Source of the DNA: Ensifer adhaerens
GTDB lineage: Bacteria; Pseudomonadota; Alphaproteobacteria; Rhizobiales; Rhizobiaceae
DNA length: 64,000 nt
Assembly: GCF_013283195.1 (NCBI RefSeq)
Contig: NZ_JABEKT010000001.1
Span: 966,795-1,030,794, forward strand
Direction: 5' to 3'
Shown: piece after piece, positions 36,301 through 44,906 of the stretch
Numbering within the stretch: the first letter of the stretch is position 1
Layout: each line of letters begins with the position of its first letter
Translations under genes and position numbers: made by a program
The notes under the pieces: model-generated
What the model saw: the letters and a program-made list of their open reading frames with translations, nothing else
Told to the model about the DNA's origin: nothing
The model's database searches: none

Positions 36301-39300
36301 GAGATCAGCCAGACATTTCTGCCAATGCGGAACGGCTGCGAGATTGCCGATCGGGAACTCCGCGGCCTGGCTGCGGGCAAACCAGCCGTCCGACAGTCCG
36401 AGCGCAAAATCGTTGAAGAGCGATGGCGCGCCGACTGCGGCGACAAGGCCACCGGTGCGGCGGAGCGTCGAGCGAAGCGCCGCGCGAACGTCGATATCGT
36501 CTTCAATCAGACCGTAGAGGCGGTCGGATGCGCTGATGGCGAGATCGAACGGCGCCTGGGTCGCAAGCTCACCCTTCTTGAGAATGCGGACATGGGCATC
36601 GTTTTCAAATGCGAGTTCCAGGCCACGTTGCGCGTTGTCACGCGGTTCGACCACGCTGAGGCTCGCGCCGTGTTTGGCGGCAAGCGCCGACAGGCGACGG
36701 GTGAAGCCGGCGGAAACGCTGCCGAGTTCGACAATGCGCAGGCGCATTCCGGCTGGCTGAGTGCGCAGCGCCGCTTCCACGGTGTCGAGAACGAGCGCCA
36801 TGCGCTGGCGGCTTGCCTCGGAGTGCACGGCCTGATGGTCTAGCGTCGCATCGCTGATGAAGCCGGAATTGGCGACGGTTTCGGTATCGCCGCCGGCTGG
36901 AGCCGCCAGCAGGACATCAAGACGCGCCAGAGCTTCGGCGTAGGCGTTGTTGATCAGAACCGCCTCGACGGCGCGATCCGGGCGCTCGCCATAGAGTTCG
37001 CGCAGGATTTCGGAAACGCTCGGGAGGCTGAATTCCTGCGCGACGGTCCAGACGCCGTCCTTGTGTTCGCAGAGACCGGCATCCTCAAGTACGTAGAGGC
37101 AACTCGCCAGGAAACACTGGAAGGCGAATTCGCCGGGCAGACTGTCGCTGCGCACGACCGATCGTCCCCTGCCGAGCTTCAGCGCAATTTCCTGGCAGGC
37201 GCGATAGATGGCTGCGTTGAACAGCAACGTCGTGTTGTCGATACCGGTATCGGCCGCGGTCGCGACGCTGAGGGTCACCGGCGCGTGGGCGCCAGCATCA
37301 ACCGTCGGCAGGAGCGCTTCGGAAAGCACAGTCTCGTAGTGGAACGACAGGGCGTCTAGCGTCTTGTGCTTGCGCAGATAGGTACGCCGGAAGCGGCAAT
37401 CCTCGAAATAGGCAACTGGTCCGCCGGACTTGTCGAAGAAGTGGAACTTGGCCTTGATCGAATTGGCGCTGACACGCTCGATCTCGATCGTGGCGCGCGC
37501 AATCGGCTTGCCGGCATTGACGACGCGCACGGAACCGAACCGCACCGGAATATAGGGTGCACCGCTCTTGTCGCCGGTAAAGCGGTCAAAAAGCGCAACA
37601 AGCCCGTGGAACGTGGCGTCCACCGAGATTGGGTTGAGGGCATAGGTGATCAGTGGATGACCGGACTTGTCCGGGCTCTTCAGCTCGACGTCGACGAACC
37701 GATCGTCATAGGCGACGGCCTTGGCGAGCAACTGGAAACGCGGACCGTAGTCGAGGCCGAACTGCCGTGCGGTATCATATGCCTTGGCCGGAGCGACGGT
37801 TGCCGTCTTCTGCATGCCGGCAAAGGACGGCAGCGGGCGTTCTTCACTCGGCAACGGCTTGCGGGACCGGGCAACCGCGTGAACGGCCCAGTCGTCTTCC
37901 GACAGCCGTTCGCGCGAGCGGATTTCGATGTCGCCGGTTTCCGGCGACAGGACGGTCGACAGCTCCATGATGCGGCTGTCGCTGAGCTCCAGCGGCCGGA
38001 CGATCTCCAGATTGGTGATCTCGACCTCGTCGGTACCATAAAACTGCTGTGCGGCTGCGACGGCGATTTCGATGAAACCGCTGCCCGGCAGGATCGCCTT
38101 GCCGTCGACGACATGCTCGGCCAGATCCGGAAACAGCGGCGCATCGATGTGGTTCTTCCAGCTGCCGCTGTTCGGATCGCTGCGCCAGCCGGTCAGGCGG
38201 TAGGGTTTTGCGGTGCGGCCGAAGAGGTCCGTGGCGTCGGTGGTGGCAGCCGGTCGCAGTTCGACCGGCTCGAACGGCAGGCTCGGCAGCGAGATCGCCG
38301 CATTGCGTTTGCCGAAGACGCGTGTCGTATCGACGATGGCGCCGTGGGCGACGGCTCGCGCCATGGCGGCCGAAATCGGATCCTGACCGGTCTCTCCGAC
38401 GTCTCTGAGCAGTGTCGGCACGACCATGCCCGGAGAGGCCGCTTGCTTGATTGTTTCCTTGACGTAGGAAGAGAGGATCGGGCGCGGAGAAATCTCGACA
38501 AAGAGCCGGCAACCGAGCTCGATCGCCGCCTCTGCCGCTGCCTGGAAACGAACCGGCTCGCGGACATTCTTCCACCAGTAGTCCGGATCGAGGTGCGTCC
38601 CGTCAAGGGCTGCACCCGTAACCGTCGACAAGTAGGTGACTTCCGCCCGGCGGGGCGCGATGTCGGGAATGTCCGACAGGAACGCGTCCTTTGCCCGGTC
38701 GATGATCGGGTGGTGGAAGGGGTAGTTGATGTCGAGAATCTGGACCGGGATCTTGGCCTTGCGCGCCGCGTCGCGGAAAGCGGAAATCTGATGCGCCGGG
38801 CCCGAGATCGTCACTGAATTATGGGCGTTGACGGCAGCGACGCAAAGCTCGTCGAGGCCGCGGGCCTCGGCAAAGGCGCGTGCGGCATCTTCACCCAGCA
38901 TGACGGCGGCCATGGTGCCATGGCCGGCGAGCAGATCCTGGTGCAGCGACCGCTTGGCGACGATCGAGACGGCATCGACCATCGACAGCGCGCCTGCCGC
39001 ATAGGCAGCGGCGATTTCGCCGACCGAATGACCGAAGACGGCGACCGGCTTGATGCCCATGGCGACAAGCGAATCGGAAAGGGCGGCCTGAACCGCAAAG
39101 AGCAGCGGTTGGGCGATCTTCGTATCGGACAGCTTCTTGTCCAGGTTGGGATCCGTCAGAAGCTCGGTCAGCGAGATGTCGGAATGGAACTTGAAGAGCG
39201 CACTGACCGAGGTGAAACACTGGCGGAAGTGAAGGTTTTCACGGAACGCTTCGACGCCCATGCCGGCCCATTGCGAGCCGTTGCCCGAAAAGACGAAGGC

Positions 39301-40878
39301 GACCTTGGCATCTCTGGTGACAGCTTCGCCCACTTCGCCGATATCGGAGCCCGGTTTTTCCACATGGCTGGCGATCGCGCGTACGATATCTTCGGGATGG
39401 TCGCTGCGGGCTGCGAACCGATAGCGCATATGCGTGCGGTTGGCGCCGGAAGCCGCGACCATCGAGCGGATCTCACCCTTGGACGCGTTGGCAAAGCGCG
39501 TCTTGTAGTCCTTCAGCAGGGCTTCAAGGCTCGATGCGGTGTGGGCGCTTGCGAGGAAGACATGCCCTGACGACGGCGGATTGTTGATCTTGTCTTCGGA
39601 AATCGGCTCCGGGTCGCTGATGACCACGTGGGCGTTGGCGCCGCCGAAACCGAACGAGTTGATGCCGGCAAGCCGGGCACGCTTGCCACGCAGCAATTCG
39701 ATCGGGCTCGCCGTTACGCGCACGTTCAGGCCGTCGAAATCGATATGTTCGTTCGGCGTGTCGAAGTGCAGCGATGCGGGCAGGTAGTTGTTCTCGAGCG
39801 CCAGGATCGCCTTCATCATGCCGAAGAGGCCGGAAGCCGGCTCGGTGTGGCCGATGTTCGATTTGATCGATCCGATCGGGACTGGTGCCCGACGGTTGGC
39901 GCCGATGACCGTGCCGATCGACCAGACTTCTGCGGGATCGCCGACCTTGGTGCCGGTGCCGTGACCCTCGACGAAGGCGACCTGGTTGGCATCAATGCCG
40001 TTGCCTTCGTAGATCGCCCTGAGCAGGTTTGCCTGGGCTTCGCGCGAAGGCAGGGAGATGCCGTTGGTCCGGCCGGCCGAATTGACGCCCGACGCAACGA
40101 TCCGGGCGTAGCTCCGGTCTTTTTCCTTGCGGGCGCGGTCGGAGCGGCGCAACACGAACACGACGCCGCCCTCGGCGCGCACGTAGCCTGCGCCATCGTT
40201 GTCATAGGCGCGGCAGAGCCCTTCGGGCGAAAGCATGCGCGCCTGCGCAAAACCGACGAAGGGCAGGGGGTGGGCGAGAATATTGACGCCGCCGACGATC
40301 GCCGTATCGATTTCGCCGGCGTTGAGTGCCCGCATCGCCTGATCGAGCGCGACGAGCGAGGAGGAACAGGCCGTATCGACGGTCATGCTCGGGCCGCTTA
40401 AGCCGAAAATGTGCGAAATGCGATTGGAGACGATCGACAGAGTGTTGCCGGTCATGAAGTACGGCCCGGCGGCAGCCGGATCCTCGACCGTCAGGTTGGC
40501 ATGGTCGAGGCTCGATGCGCCGATATAAACGCCGACATTCTCGCCATGCAGCGAGGTCGTCGAGATGTTGGCGTCTTCGAGCGCGCGCCAGGCAAGCTGC
40601 AGAAGCACGCGCTGCTGCGGATCCATATACATGGCTTCGCGCTGCGACATGCCGAAGACGGCCGGGTCGAAATCATAGAGTTGATCGAGTACGCCGGCAG
40701 CAAAGGAATAGGTCTTGCCCTGCGTGCCCATGACCGGGTGCCAGAAACGCGCAACGTCCCAGCGATCGGAGGGGATGCTGGTAACAGTGCACTTGCCCTG
40801 ACGAAGAAGTTTGAACAACGCCAAAGGCGATTCTGCTCCAGGGGCGAGGCATGCACGCCCAATAATCTCAACAGCCAT
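33334..40878 (-). CDS. rkpA: RkpA, multidomain polyketide/fatty-acid synthase
   Basis: A 2514-residue type I synthase, known in Sinorhizobium as RkpA and needed for K-antigen. Domains in order: ketosynthase (~1-430, Cys171 in DTACSSSLVALDQ, then the HGTGTKVGDP and SNIGHTEPASG His motifs), acyltransferase (~525-850, Ser618 in GHSVGE), dehydratase (~890-1180, His922 in HVVDGKAILPGSG), a long middle region with a methyltransferase-like but degenerate fold (~1360-1560, VELGSVSAGF), enoylreductase (~1800-2090, HGAAGGVGLAALQVAKLKG), ketoreductase (~2120-2320, GGIGGFGLAAANWL) and one carrier domain (Ser2439 in EIGLDSLMAVELG). All reducing domains look intact, so a saturated chain is expected. No thioesterase is seen; the C-terminus continues directly into rkpG by an ATGA overlap. 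Confidence 0.95.
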   Translation of the reverse strand: MAVEIIGRACLAPGAESPLALFKLLRQGKCTVTSIPSDRWDVARFWHPVMGTQGKTYSFAAGVLDQLYDFDPAVFGMSQREAMYMDPQQRVLLQLAWRALEDANISTTSLHGENVGVYIGASSLDHANLTVEDPAAAGPYFMTGNTLSIVSNRISHIFGLSGPSMTVDTACSSSLVALDQAMRALNAGEIDTAIVGGVNILAHPLPFVGFAQARMLSPEGLCRAYDNDGAGYVRAEGGVVFVLRRSDRARKEKDRSYARIVASGVNSAGRTNGISLPSREAQANLLRAIYEGNGIDANQVAFVEGHGTGTKVGDPAEVWSIGTVIGANRRAPVPIGSIKSNIGHTEPASGLFGMMKAILALENNYLPASLHFDTPNEHIDFDGLNVRVTASPIELLRGKRARLAGINSFGFGGANAHVVISDPEPISEDKINNPPSSGHVFLASAHTASSLEALLKDYKTRFANASKGEIRSMVAASGANRTHMRYRFAARSDHPEDIVRAIASHVEKPGSDIGEVGEAVTRDAKVAFVFSGNGSQWAGMGVEAFRENLHFRQCFTSVSALFKFHSDISLTELLTDPNLDKKLSDTKIAQPLLFAVQAALSDSLVAMGIKPVAVFGHSVGEIAAAYAAGALSMVDAVSIVAKRSLHQDLLAGHGTMAAVMLGEDAARAFAEARGLDELCVAAVNAHNSVTISGPAHQISAFRDAARKAKIPVQILDINYPFHHPIIDRAKDAFLSDIPDIAPRRAEVTYLSTVTGAALDGTHLDPDYWWKNVREPVRFQAAAEAAIELGCRLFVEISPRPILSSYVKETIKQAASPGMVVPTLLRDVGETGQDPISAAMARAVAHGAIVDTTRVFGKRNAAISLPSLPFEPVELRPAATTDATDLFGRTAKPYRLTGWRSDPNSGSWKNHIDAPLFPDLAEHVVDGKAILPGSGFIEIAVAAAQQFYGTDEVEITNLEIVRPLELSDSRIMELSTVLSPETGDIEIRSRERLSEDDWAVHAVARSRKPLPSEERPLPSFAGMQKTATVAPAKAYDTARQFGLDYGPRFQLLAKAVAYDDRFVDVELKSPDKSGHPLITYALNPISVDATFHGLVALFDRFTGDKSGAPYIPVRFGSVRVVNAGKPIARATIEIERVSANSIKAKFHFFDKSGGPVAYFEDCRFRRTYLRKHKTLDALSFHYETVLSEALLPTVDAGAHAPVTLSVATAADTGIDNTTLLFNAAIYRACQEIALKLGRGRSVVRSDSLPGEFAFQCFLASCLYVLEDAGLCEHKDGVWTVAQEFSLPSVSEILRELYGERPDRAVEAVLINNAYAEALARLDVLLAAPAGGDTETVANSGFISDATLDHQAVHSEASRQRMALVLDTVEAALRTQPAGMRLRIVELGSVSAGFTRRLSALAAKHGASLSVVEPRDNAQRGLELAFENDAHVRILKKGELATQAPFDLAISASDRLYGLIEDDIDVRAALRSTLRRTGGLVAAVGAPSLFNDFALGLSDGWFARSQAAEFPIGNLAAVPHWQKCLADLDLREIDVTDRECASGNIIVLEARGVETPVPAETGTDAAVAAVGTYLLLQVGLRQKTQPSAGAVPVNLTGDTSTDTALLRDALETFGDRPVRAVFLSSPAPKSRTDDSASLQAQVLALSALAEVLRQHVGDTDPNGDARPRLVLVAPDGAPVAARVSGTTAVSSGTNAGLWAFARVLQNEYEFLDVHALDLAADSATSDEQKTAAALPLLAVSGTNREWLLEGPNGSLSEIRAVSGPTDSAHGSTASFDAATIRQRVASQVGSIVWEESSVPTAGPGDVVVKVAATGLNFRDVMWAMGLLPEEALEDGFAGATIGMELSGHVVAVGKGVDDLSVGDAVMAIASAAFSTHAVVSRAGVARLPQSVSPVAAATVPVAFLTAYYAMVELGRIQAGETILIHGAAGGVGLAALQVAKLKGAKVIATAGTREKRRFLSMLGADHVFDSRSLGFVNDVRAVTNGEGVDLVLNSLFAEAMEQSLALVKPFGRFLELGKRDYYADSKIGLRPFRRNVSYFGIDADQLLVNAPALTKRIFTEIGALFEDGKLTPLPYRAFDFDEIGNAFRLMQNAGHIGKIVVLPPVAGKHQVATQPRGGVTIDPEGMHLVVGGIGGFGLAAANWLADKGAKNIALCSRRGLADAETTAMIELWAKAGISATVHACDITDATAANGLLAELRNIAPLRSIVHAAMVLDDALISNLNRERNRPVIDTKAKGAAVLDQLTRGDALDNFILFSSATTLVGNPGQANYVAANGYLEGLARARRAEGLAGLAVGFGAIADKGYLVQNTDVNDLLAKRIGKTALKAQTALDMVESHLAGDPGTVDAAVVMISELDWSAARNLPVARNALFEVILRSADQHSSGGEGTKMDLVAMIEGKSAQEAEDILFDLVAGEIAAILRVSKDTVTRSKVLKEIGLDSLMAVELGMSFQQNTGFDMPLSGVADNTTVGDVARKLYEKVSKRDQGDDSDGADDKLVTELAQRHVGTAKEKAQSQ

Positions 40879-41283
40879 GTATGATCGAACGCTCTAAACT
40901 GACGTTAAAGTTGCATCTGCGATTGCGGCTCCAAACGGAAAACGCAACCGCCAATCGTCCCGCCCCAGGGTTATCCCCATGTATATTCGTTCCGCCTCAT
41001 TAGTCAGCTTTTAACTTAAAGTGCCTAGCTTTCAAGTCCAAAGGCCTAACATATACATGCCAAGAACCTTCATCCAAGACAAATCGGGCGGCAAACCCGG
41101 CAAGGTGTAGGAGGTATGACCGGAAAGGCGCAGGGCCAATTATTTTGCTCGTCATCGTCTGCAAGTGACTTGTTGTGAGACGGCTATTGTGCTTTTCAGA
41201 GACCGGCGGATTCCCGACCGGGAGATCATGCGGCGCAGAACTATGAACAGAATCATACCTGTGCCGAATTCGGAGTATCTTAG
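40879..41283. other. Divergent intergenic region between rkpA and the export lipoprotein gene
   Basis: This 405-base gap must hold promoters for the leftward rkp row and the rightward export gene. It is A/T-richer than its surroundings. A 9-bp dyad (CATGTATAT at 40978-40986, ATATACATG at 41051-41059) is present but could be chance. A 20-codon frame at 41116 begins one base after AGGAGG, too close for normal initiation. No clear promoter was identified. Confidence 0.5.
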
Positions 41284-42471
41284 TTGAAACGTGTAGCTGC
41301 CCTTCTGCTTTCTACCGCACTTGCGGGATGTCAGGCTGTTCCGGGCGAAGGGCCACTGGCCGGAGCCATTGTTGCGGATGCTGGTCAATCCGGCGCCGAA
41401 ATCGGTCGAAAGAATGCCACTGTCTTTGATATCGTCGATGTAACCGGTCAGTCGGCGCGCCTTGTTTCCGACTATGTGTCGTCGACGCTCAACCGCCGGT
41501 TCGGCGTTGGCGGCGGCGTCGGCCGCGTCGTCATCGGTGTCGGTGACGCCCTGAAAGTGTCGATCTTCGAGGCCGGCAGCGACGGTCTCTTCTCGACGCA
41601 GGATTCCAAGCAGACAAGCATCGATCTGGTCGTTCAGCCTGACGGCAAGGCAGCCATTCCCTATGTCGGGCCGGTCCAGTTTGCCGGCTTGACCCTGGAG
41701 CAGGCGCGCCAGGCAATCCTGGAAGCGCTGAAGCAGAAGGCGGTGGAGCCTGACGTCATCGTCACGAGCATGAGCACCGCGTCGCGCAACGTCACCGTTT
41801 CGGGTGCCGTCGGCAAGTCCTCGGTCGTGCCGCTCAGCCTCGTCGACGAAACGATCAACGAGGTCATCGCCAAGGCAGGCGGCCCGGTCGCTCAGCCCTA
41901 CGAGACCTATGTGACGCTGGTGCGCGGCAAGAAGACCGGTACGGTCCTGCTGAAGTCGATCATCGAGAACCCGTCGGAAAACATCCATGTGAAGCCGGGC
42001 GACCAGATCTTCGTCGCGCGCGATCCGCGCCGCTTCACGATCCTCGGCGCCGTCAAGGCGAACCAGCGTGTCGAATTCGGCGCCAACGATCTCAATCTGC
42101 TGGAAGCGATGGGGCTTGCCGGCGGTGGTTCCGACTACGCGCTCGACATGAAGGGCTACTTCATCTTCCGTTACGAAGAGCCGGATGTGGTCATGAGCCT
42201 TCTCGGCCAGCAGCGCTTCAACGAGATGTTGCGCAAGGGCATGAAGACCGACAGCCAGGGACGTTACCCGATCGTCTACCGCTTCGACATGAGCAAGCCG
42301 GACAGCCTGATCGTCGGCCAGACATTCCCGATCAAGAATCGCGACGTGATCTACGCATCGCGCCATCCGTCGGTCGATTTCTCGAAGTTCCTGAACTTTG
42401 TTGCTCAGCCGGTCGGCATTGCCAATTCCGGCTTCTCGATCGCAGACAACATCAACAGCATCAACAACTGA
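41284..42471 (+). CDS. Polysaccharide export outer-membrane lipoprotein (Wza/KpsD-like)
   Basis: A 395-residue lipoprotein that would form the outer-membrane channel for capsule or exopolysaccharide export. The lipobox LAGC puts the lipidated Cys at residue 16. The polysaccharide-export domain is near 85-180 (IGVGDALKVSIFEAG, then LVVQPDGKAAIPYVGPVQFA, GLTLEQARQAILEAL), followed by beta-grasp SLBB-type repeats (ITVSG-like VTVSGAVGKSS and FTILGAVKANQRVEF). It starts with TTG at 41284; GGAG lies about 13 bases upstream. It is divergent from rkpA, so K-antigen export is the likely use. A candidate name such as rkpU was considered but not adopted, since RkpU is reported in the rkpA transcription direction. 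Confidence 0.88.
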   Translation: MKRVAALLLSTALAGCQAVPGEGPLAGAIVADAGQSGAEIGRKNATVFDIVDVTGQSARLVSDYVSSTLNRRFGVGGGVGRVVIGVGDALKVSIFEAGSDGLFSTQDSKQTSIDLVVQPDGKAAIPYVGPVQFAGLTLEQARQAILEALKQKAVEPDVIVTSMSTASRNVTVSGAVGKSSVVPLSLVDETINEVIAKAGGPVAQPYETYVTLVRGKKTGTVLLKSIIENPSENIHVKPGDQIFVARDPRRFTILGAVKANQRVEFGANDLNLLEAMGLAGGGSDYALDMKGYFIFRYEEPDVVMSLLGQQRFNEMLRKGMKTDSQGRYPIVYRFDMSKPDSLIVGQTFPIKNRDVIYASRHPSVDFSKFLNFVAQPVGIANSGFSIADNINSINN

Positions 42472-42495
42472 TCCATTCGAAATACAGTATAAGAG

Positions 42496-42525
42496 GGGCG
42501 TCGACCGCGGTCGGCGCCCTTTTTC
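42496..42525 (+). terminator. Rho-independent terminator of the export lipoprotein gene
   Basis: An 11-bp stem GGGCGTCGACC / GGTCGGCGCCC (one G-T pair) with a 2-base spacer is followed by five to six T residues and CTTTT. It lies 24 bases after the stop. Confidence 0.9.
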
Positions 42526-42652
42526 TTTTGCGTTCGAGGAACGGGCCGCGAAGCGTTCGAAGCGGGTTGCCGTCACTCAAATTCTGTGATTGATCTTGGA
42601 CTTAAATCGATTTTGGTGATCGATAGGGATTGGTCCGGTCGAAGGAAAAGCG

Positions 42653-43252
42653 ATGGCTGGTGAAGCGTTGATCGTCGTCGACGTGCAAAACGATTTCTGC
42701 CCGGGTGGAGCGCTCGCCGTCGCCGGCGGCGGTGAGATCGTGCCTGTGGTCAATGATCTGATCCGGACATTCGAACATGTGGTGCTGACGCAGGACTGGC
42801 ATCCCGACGGACATTCGAGCTTCGCCTCCGTCCACTCGGGAAAGGCGCCGTTCGAAACGATAACGATGCCCTATGGTGAGCAGACGCTTTGGCCTGATCA
42901 TTGTGTTCAGGGCAGCGCAGGTGCTGATTTTCACCCGGCGCTGGAATGGACGCGTGCCGAACTGGTGATCCGCAAGGGCTTTCGCACCGGCATCGACAGC
43001 TACTCCGCCTTCTTCGAGAACGATCGCCTGACGCCGACCGGCTTGACCGGCTACCTCCGGGACCGCGGTATCGACAGCGTCACCCTGTGCGGTCTGGCGA
43101 CCGATTTTTGTGTGGCCTTTTCAGCGCTCGACGCGGTTGCGAGAGGGTTTTCGACCTCGGTCGTGCTCGATGCCAGCAGGGGCATCGATCTGAACGGCTC
43201 GCTCGCCGCCATGATCACGCGCATGCGGCAAGCCGGCGTGCGGATGCTTTAG
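42653..43252 (+). CDS. pncA: Nicotinamidase/pyrazinamidase
   Basis: PncA hydrolyses nicotinamide to nicotinate in NAD salvage. The 199-residue cysteine-hydrolase-fold protein has the catalytic Asp10 in IVVDVQNDFCPGG, metal-binding TQDWHPDGHSSFAS, the active-site Lys in VIRKGFR and the nucleophile Cys153 in GLATDFCVAFSALDA. GAAGG lies upstream of the ATG. It is followed after 130 bases by pncB, the next pathway step. The gap contains a long perfect inverted repeat and a palindromic repeat, so the two genes may not be one simple transcript. Confidence 0.96.
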   Translation: MAGEALIVVDVQNDFCPGGALAVAGGGEIVPVVNDLIRTFEHVVLTQDWHPDGHSSFASVHSGKAPFETITMPYGEQTLWPDHCVQGSAGADFHPALEWTRAELVIRKGFRTGIDSYSAFFENDRLTPTGLTGYLRDRGIDSVTLCGLATDFCVAFSALDAVARGFSTSVVLDASRGIDLNGSLAAMITRMRQAGVRML

Positions 43253-43267
43253 CCCTGCGGGCCCTCT

Positions 43268-43307
43268 GCATATTTCCTTAATTCGCATTCGGATTAAGGA
43301 AATATGC
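43268..43307. repeat. Perfect 15-bp A/T-rich inverted repeat between pncA and pncB
   Basis: GCATATTTCCTTAAT (43268-43282) and ATTAAGGAAATATGC (43293-43307) are exact reverse complements with a 10-base loop. There is no T-run after it. It could be an operator for NAD-salvage control, a transcription-ending or processing hairpin after pncA, or a small repeat. It directly abuts the palindromic repeat that follows. Confidence 0.75.
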
Positions 43308-43312
43308 TGAAG

Positions 43313-43365
43313 TTCAACGTGTGGCAGCGACCTTTGCGCGTCTCGTAAGACGCGTGGCACTGCAG
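43313..43365. repeat. Short palindromic interspersed repeat, copy 1
   Basis: A 53-base element with shared core CAGCGACCTTTG, an inner hairpin CGCGTCT/AGACGCG and ends that pair (GGCAG...CTGC). It aligns across its length with 54475-54526. Such elements are familiar between genes in Sinorhizobium. It ends about 18 bases before pncB. Confidence 0.7.
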
Positions 43366-43382
43366 GAGGAGCAATTCCTGAG

Positions 43383-44687
43383 ATGACCAAGACCGATATC
43401 GCCAGGCGCGTCTACAACCACGCCTGGAAGCTCGACCCGATTGTGCGTAGCCTGCTCGACACGGATTTCTACAAGCTGTTGATGCTGCAGATGATCTGGC
43501 AGCTCTATCCGGATGTGGACGCGACCTTCTCGCTGATCAACCGCACCAAGACCGTGCGGCTCGCCGACGAAATCGACGAGCACGAGCTGCGCGAGCAGCT
43601 CGACCATGCCCGCGACCTGCGGTTCTCCAAGAAGGAAATGATCTGGCTTGCCGGTAATTCGTTTTACGGCCGAAAGCAGATCTTCTCGCCCGAGTTTCTG
43701 GCCTGGCTGGCAAAGTTCCGCCTGCCGGACTACGAGCTGTCGCGACGCGACGGCCAGTTCGAGCTGACCTTCCGCGGGCGCTGGGCCGAAACCACCATGT
43801 GGGAAATCCCGGCGCTTGCGATCATCAACGAGCTGCGCTCGCGCTCGGCGATGAAGGGCCTTGGCCCCTTCACGCTCGACGTGCTCTATGCCCGCGCCAA
43901 GGCGAAGATGTGGTCGAAGGTCGAGCGCCTCAGGCAATATCCCAGCCTCAGGATCTCGGACTTCGGCACCCGAAGGCGCCACAGCTTCCTGTGGCAGCGC
44001 TGGTGCGTCGAGGCTCTGAAGGAAGGCATCGGCGCATCCTTCTCAGGCTCCAGCAACGTGCTTCTGGCAATGGACACGGATCTGGAAGCGCTTGGCACCA
44101 ACGCGCACGAGCTGCCGATGGTGGCAGCGGCGCTCGCCCGCAATGACACAGAGCTCGCCCAGGCGCCCTACAAGGTGCTCCAGGACTGGAACCAGCTCTA
44201 CGGCGGCAATCTGTTGATCGTTCTTCCCGATGCCTTCGGCACGGCAGCGTTCCTGCGCGATGCGCCAGCCTGGGTGGCGGACTGGACCGGTTTTCGCCCG
44301 GACAGCGCCCCGCCGATCGAAGGCGGCGAGAAGATCATCGCCTGGTGGAAGAAGATGGGGCGAGACCCGCGCGAAAAGCTGCTGATCTTTTCCGACGGCC
44401 TCGATGTCGAGACGATCATCGAAACCTACCGGCATTTCGAAGGGCGCGTGCGCATGAGCTTCGGTTGGGGAACGAACCTCACCAATGACTTTGCCGATTG
44501 CGCGCCGACAGAGATCAGGGGCCTCAACCCGATATCGATCGTCTGCAAGGTCAGTGATGCCGACGGCCGGCCGGCGGTCAAGCTGTCGGACAACCCCCGT
44601 AAGGCGACCGGTGACGCGGCAGAGGTTCAGCGCTACCTTAAATTCTTCGGAAGCGAGGATTTCGTCGAGCAGGCCGTCAAGGTCTGA
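43383..44687 (+). CDS. pncB: Nicotinate phosphoribosyltransferase
   Basis: PncB joins nicotinate to PRPP, making nicotinate mononucleotide in the NAD salvage path. The 434-residue length is typical. Motifs are [17 protein letters not shown] near the N-terminus, [16 protein letters not shown], the substrate-binding [25 protein letters not shown], and the C-terminal [10 protein letters not shown] and [17 protein letters not shown] lies about 9 bases before the ATG. It works directly after PncA. Confidence 0.97.
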   Translation: MTKTDIARRVYNHAWKLDPIVRSLLDTDFYKLLMLQMIWQLYPDVDATFSLINRTKTVRLADEIDEHELREQLDHARDLRFSKKEMIWLAGNSFYGRKQIFSPEFLAWLAKFRLPDYELSRRDGQFELTFRGRWAETTMWEIPALAIINELRSRSAMKGLGPFTLDVLYARAKAKMWSKVERLRQYPSLRISDFGTRRRHSFLWQRWCVEALKEGIGASFSGSSNVLLAMDTDLEALGTNAHELPMVAAALARNDTELAQAPYKVLQDWNQLYGGNLLIVLPDAFGTAAFLRDAPAWVADWTGFRPDSAPPIEGGEKIIAWWKKMGRDPREKLLIFSDGLDVETIIETYRHFEGRVRMSFGWGTNLTNDFADCAPTEIRGLNPISIVCKVSDADGRPAVKLSDNPRKATGDAAEVQRYLKFFGSEDFVEQAVKV

Positions 44688-44723
44688 TGGCGGCGAGAAG
44701 GCTGCGCAACGCGAAGACCGGAC

Positions 44724-44749
44724 AAAAAGAAACCGGCGAGAGCCGGTTT
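44724..44749 (-). terminator. Terminator for leftward transcription (and possibly pncB)
   Basis: Perfect arms AAACCGGC / GCCGGTTT with a GAGA loop (44730-44749). Read on the minus strand the stem is followed by TTTCTTTTTG, a good T-run, so it probably ends the transcript of the 24-residue peptide gene at 44907-44981. On the plus strand it may also act weakly after pncB. A second hairpin TTGCGAT/ATCGCAA is at 44768-44789. Confidence 0.75.
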
Positions 44750-44906
44750 CAAAAGGGGATTTAAGCGTTGCGATTGTCCATCATCGCAATATCAAATCTA
44801 GGGGGCGAATCTTAAGGTTGCGTTAAGGCGCATTCTTCGCCGTCTGCAACTACAAATTAAATCTTCCGCTTGAATGCTTTGATAGCCGGATAGCCTCGGC
44901 GAGCGG

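Noticed and set aside
40978-41059. A 9-bp dyad CATGTATAT / ATATACATG in the rkpA divergent region
   Set aside because: Nine matching bases 64 apart in a 400-base A/T-rich region can arise by chance; not counted as an operator without conservation.
41116-41178. A 20-codon frame with AGGAGG next to its ATG upstream of the export lipoprotein gene
   Set aside because: The ribosome site is only about one base from the ATG, too close to work, and the peptide has no notable features.
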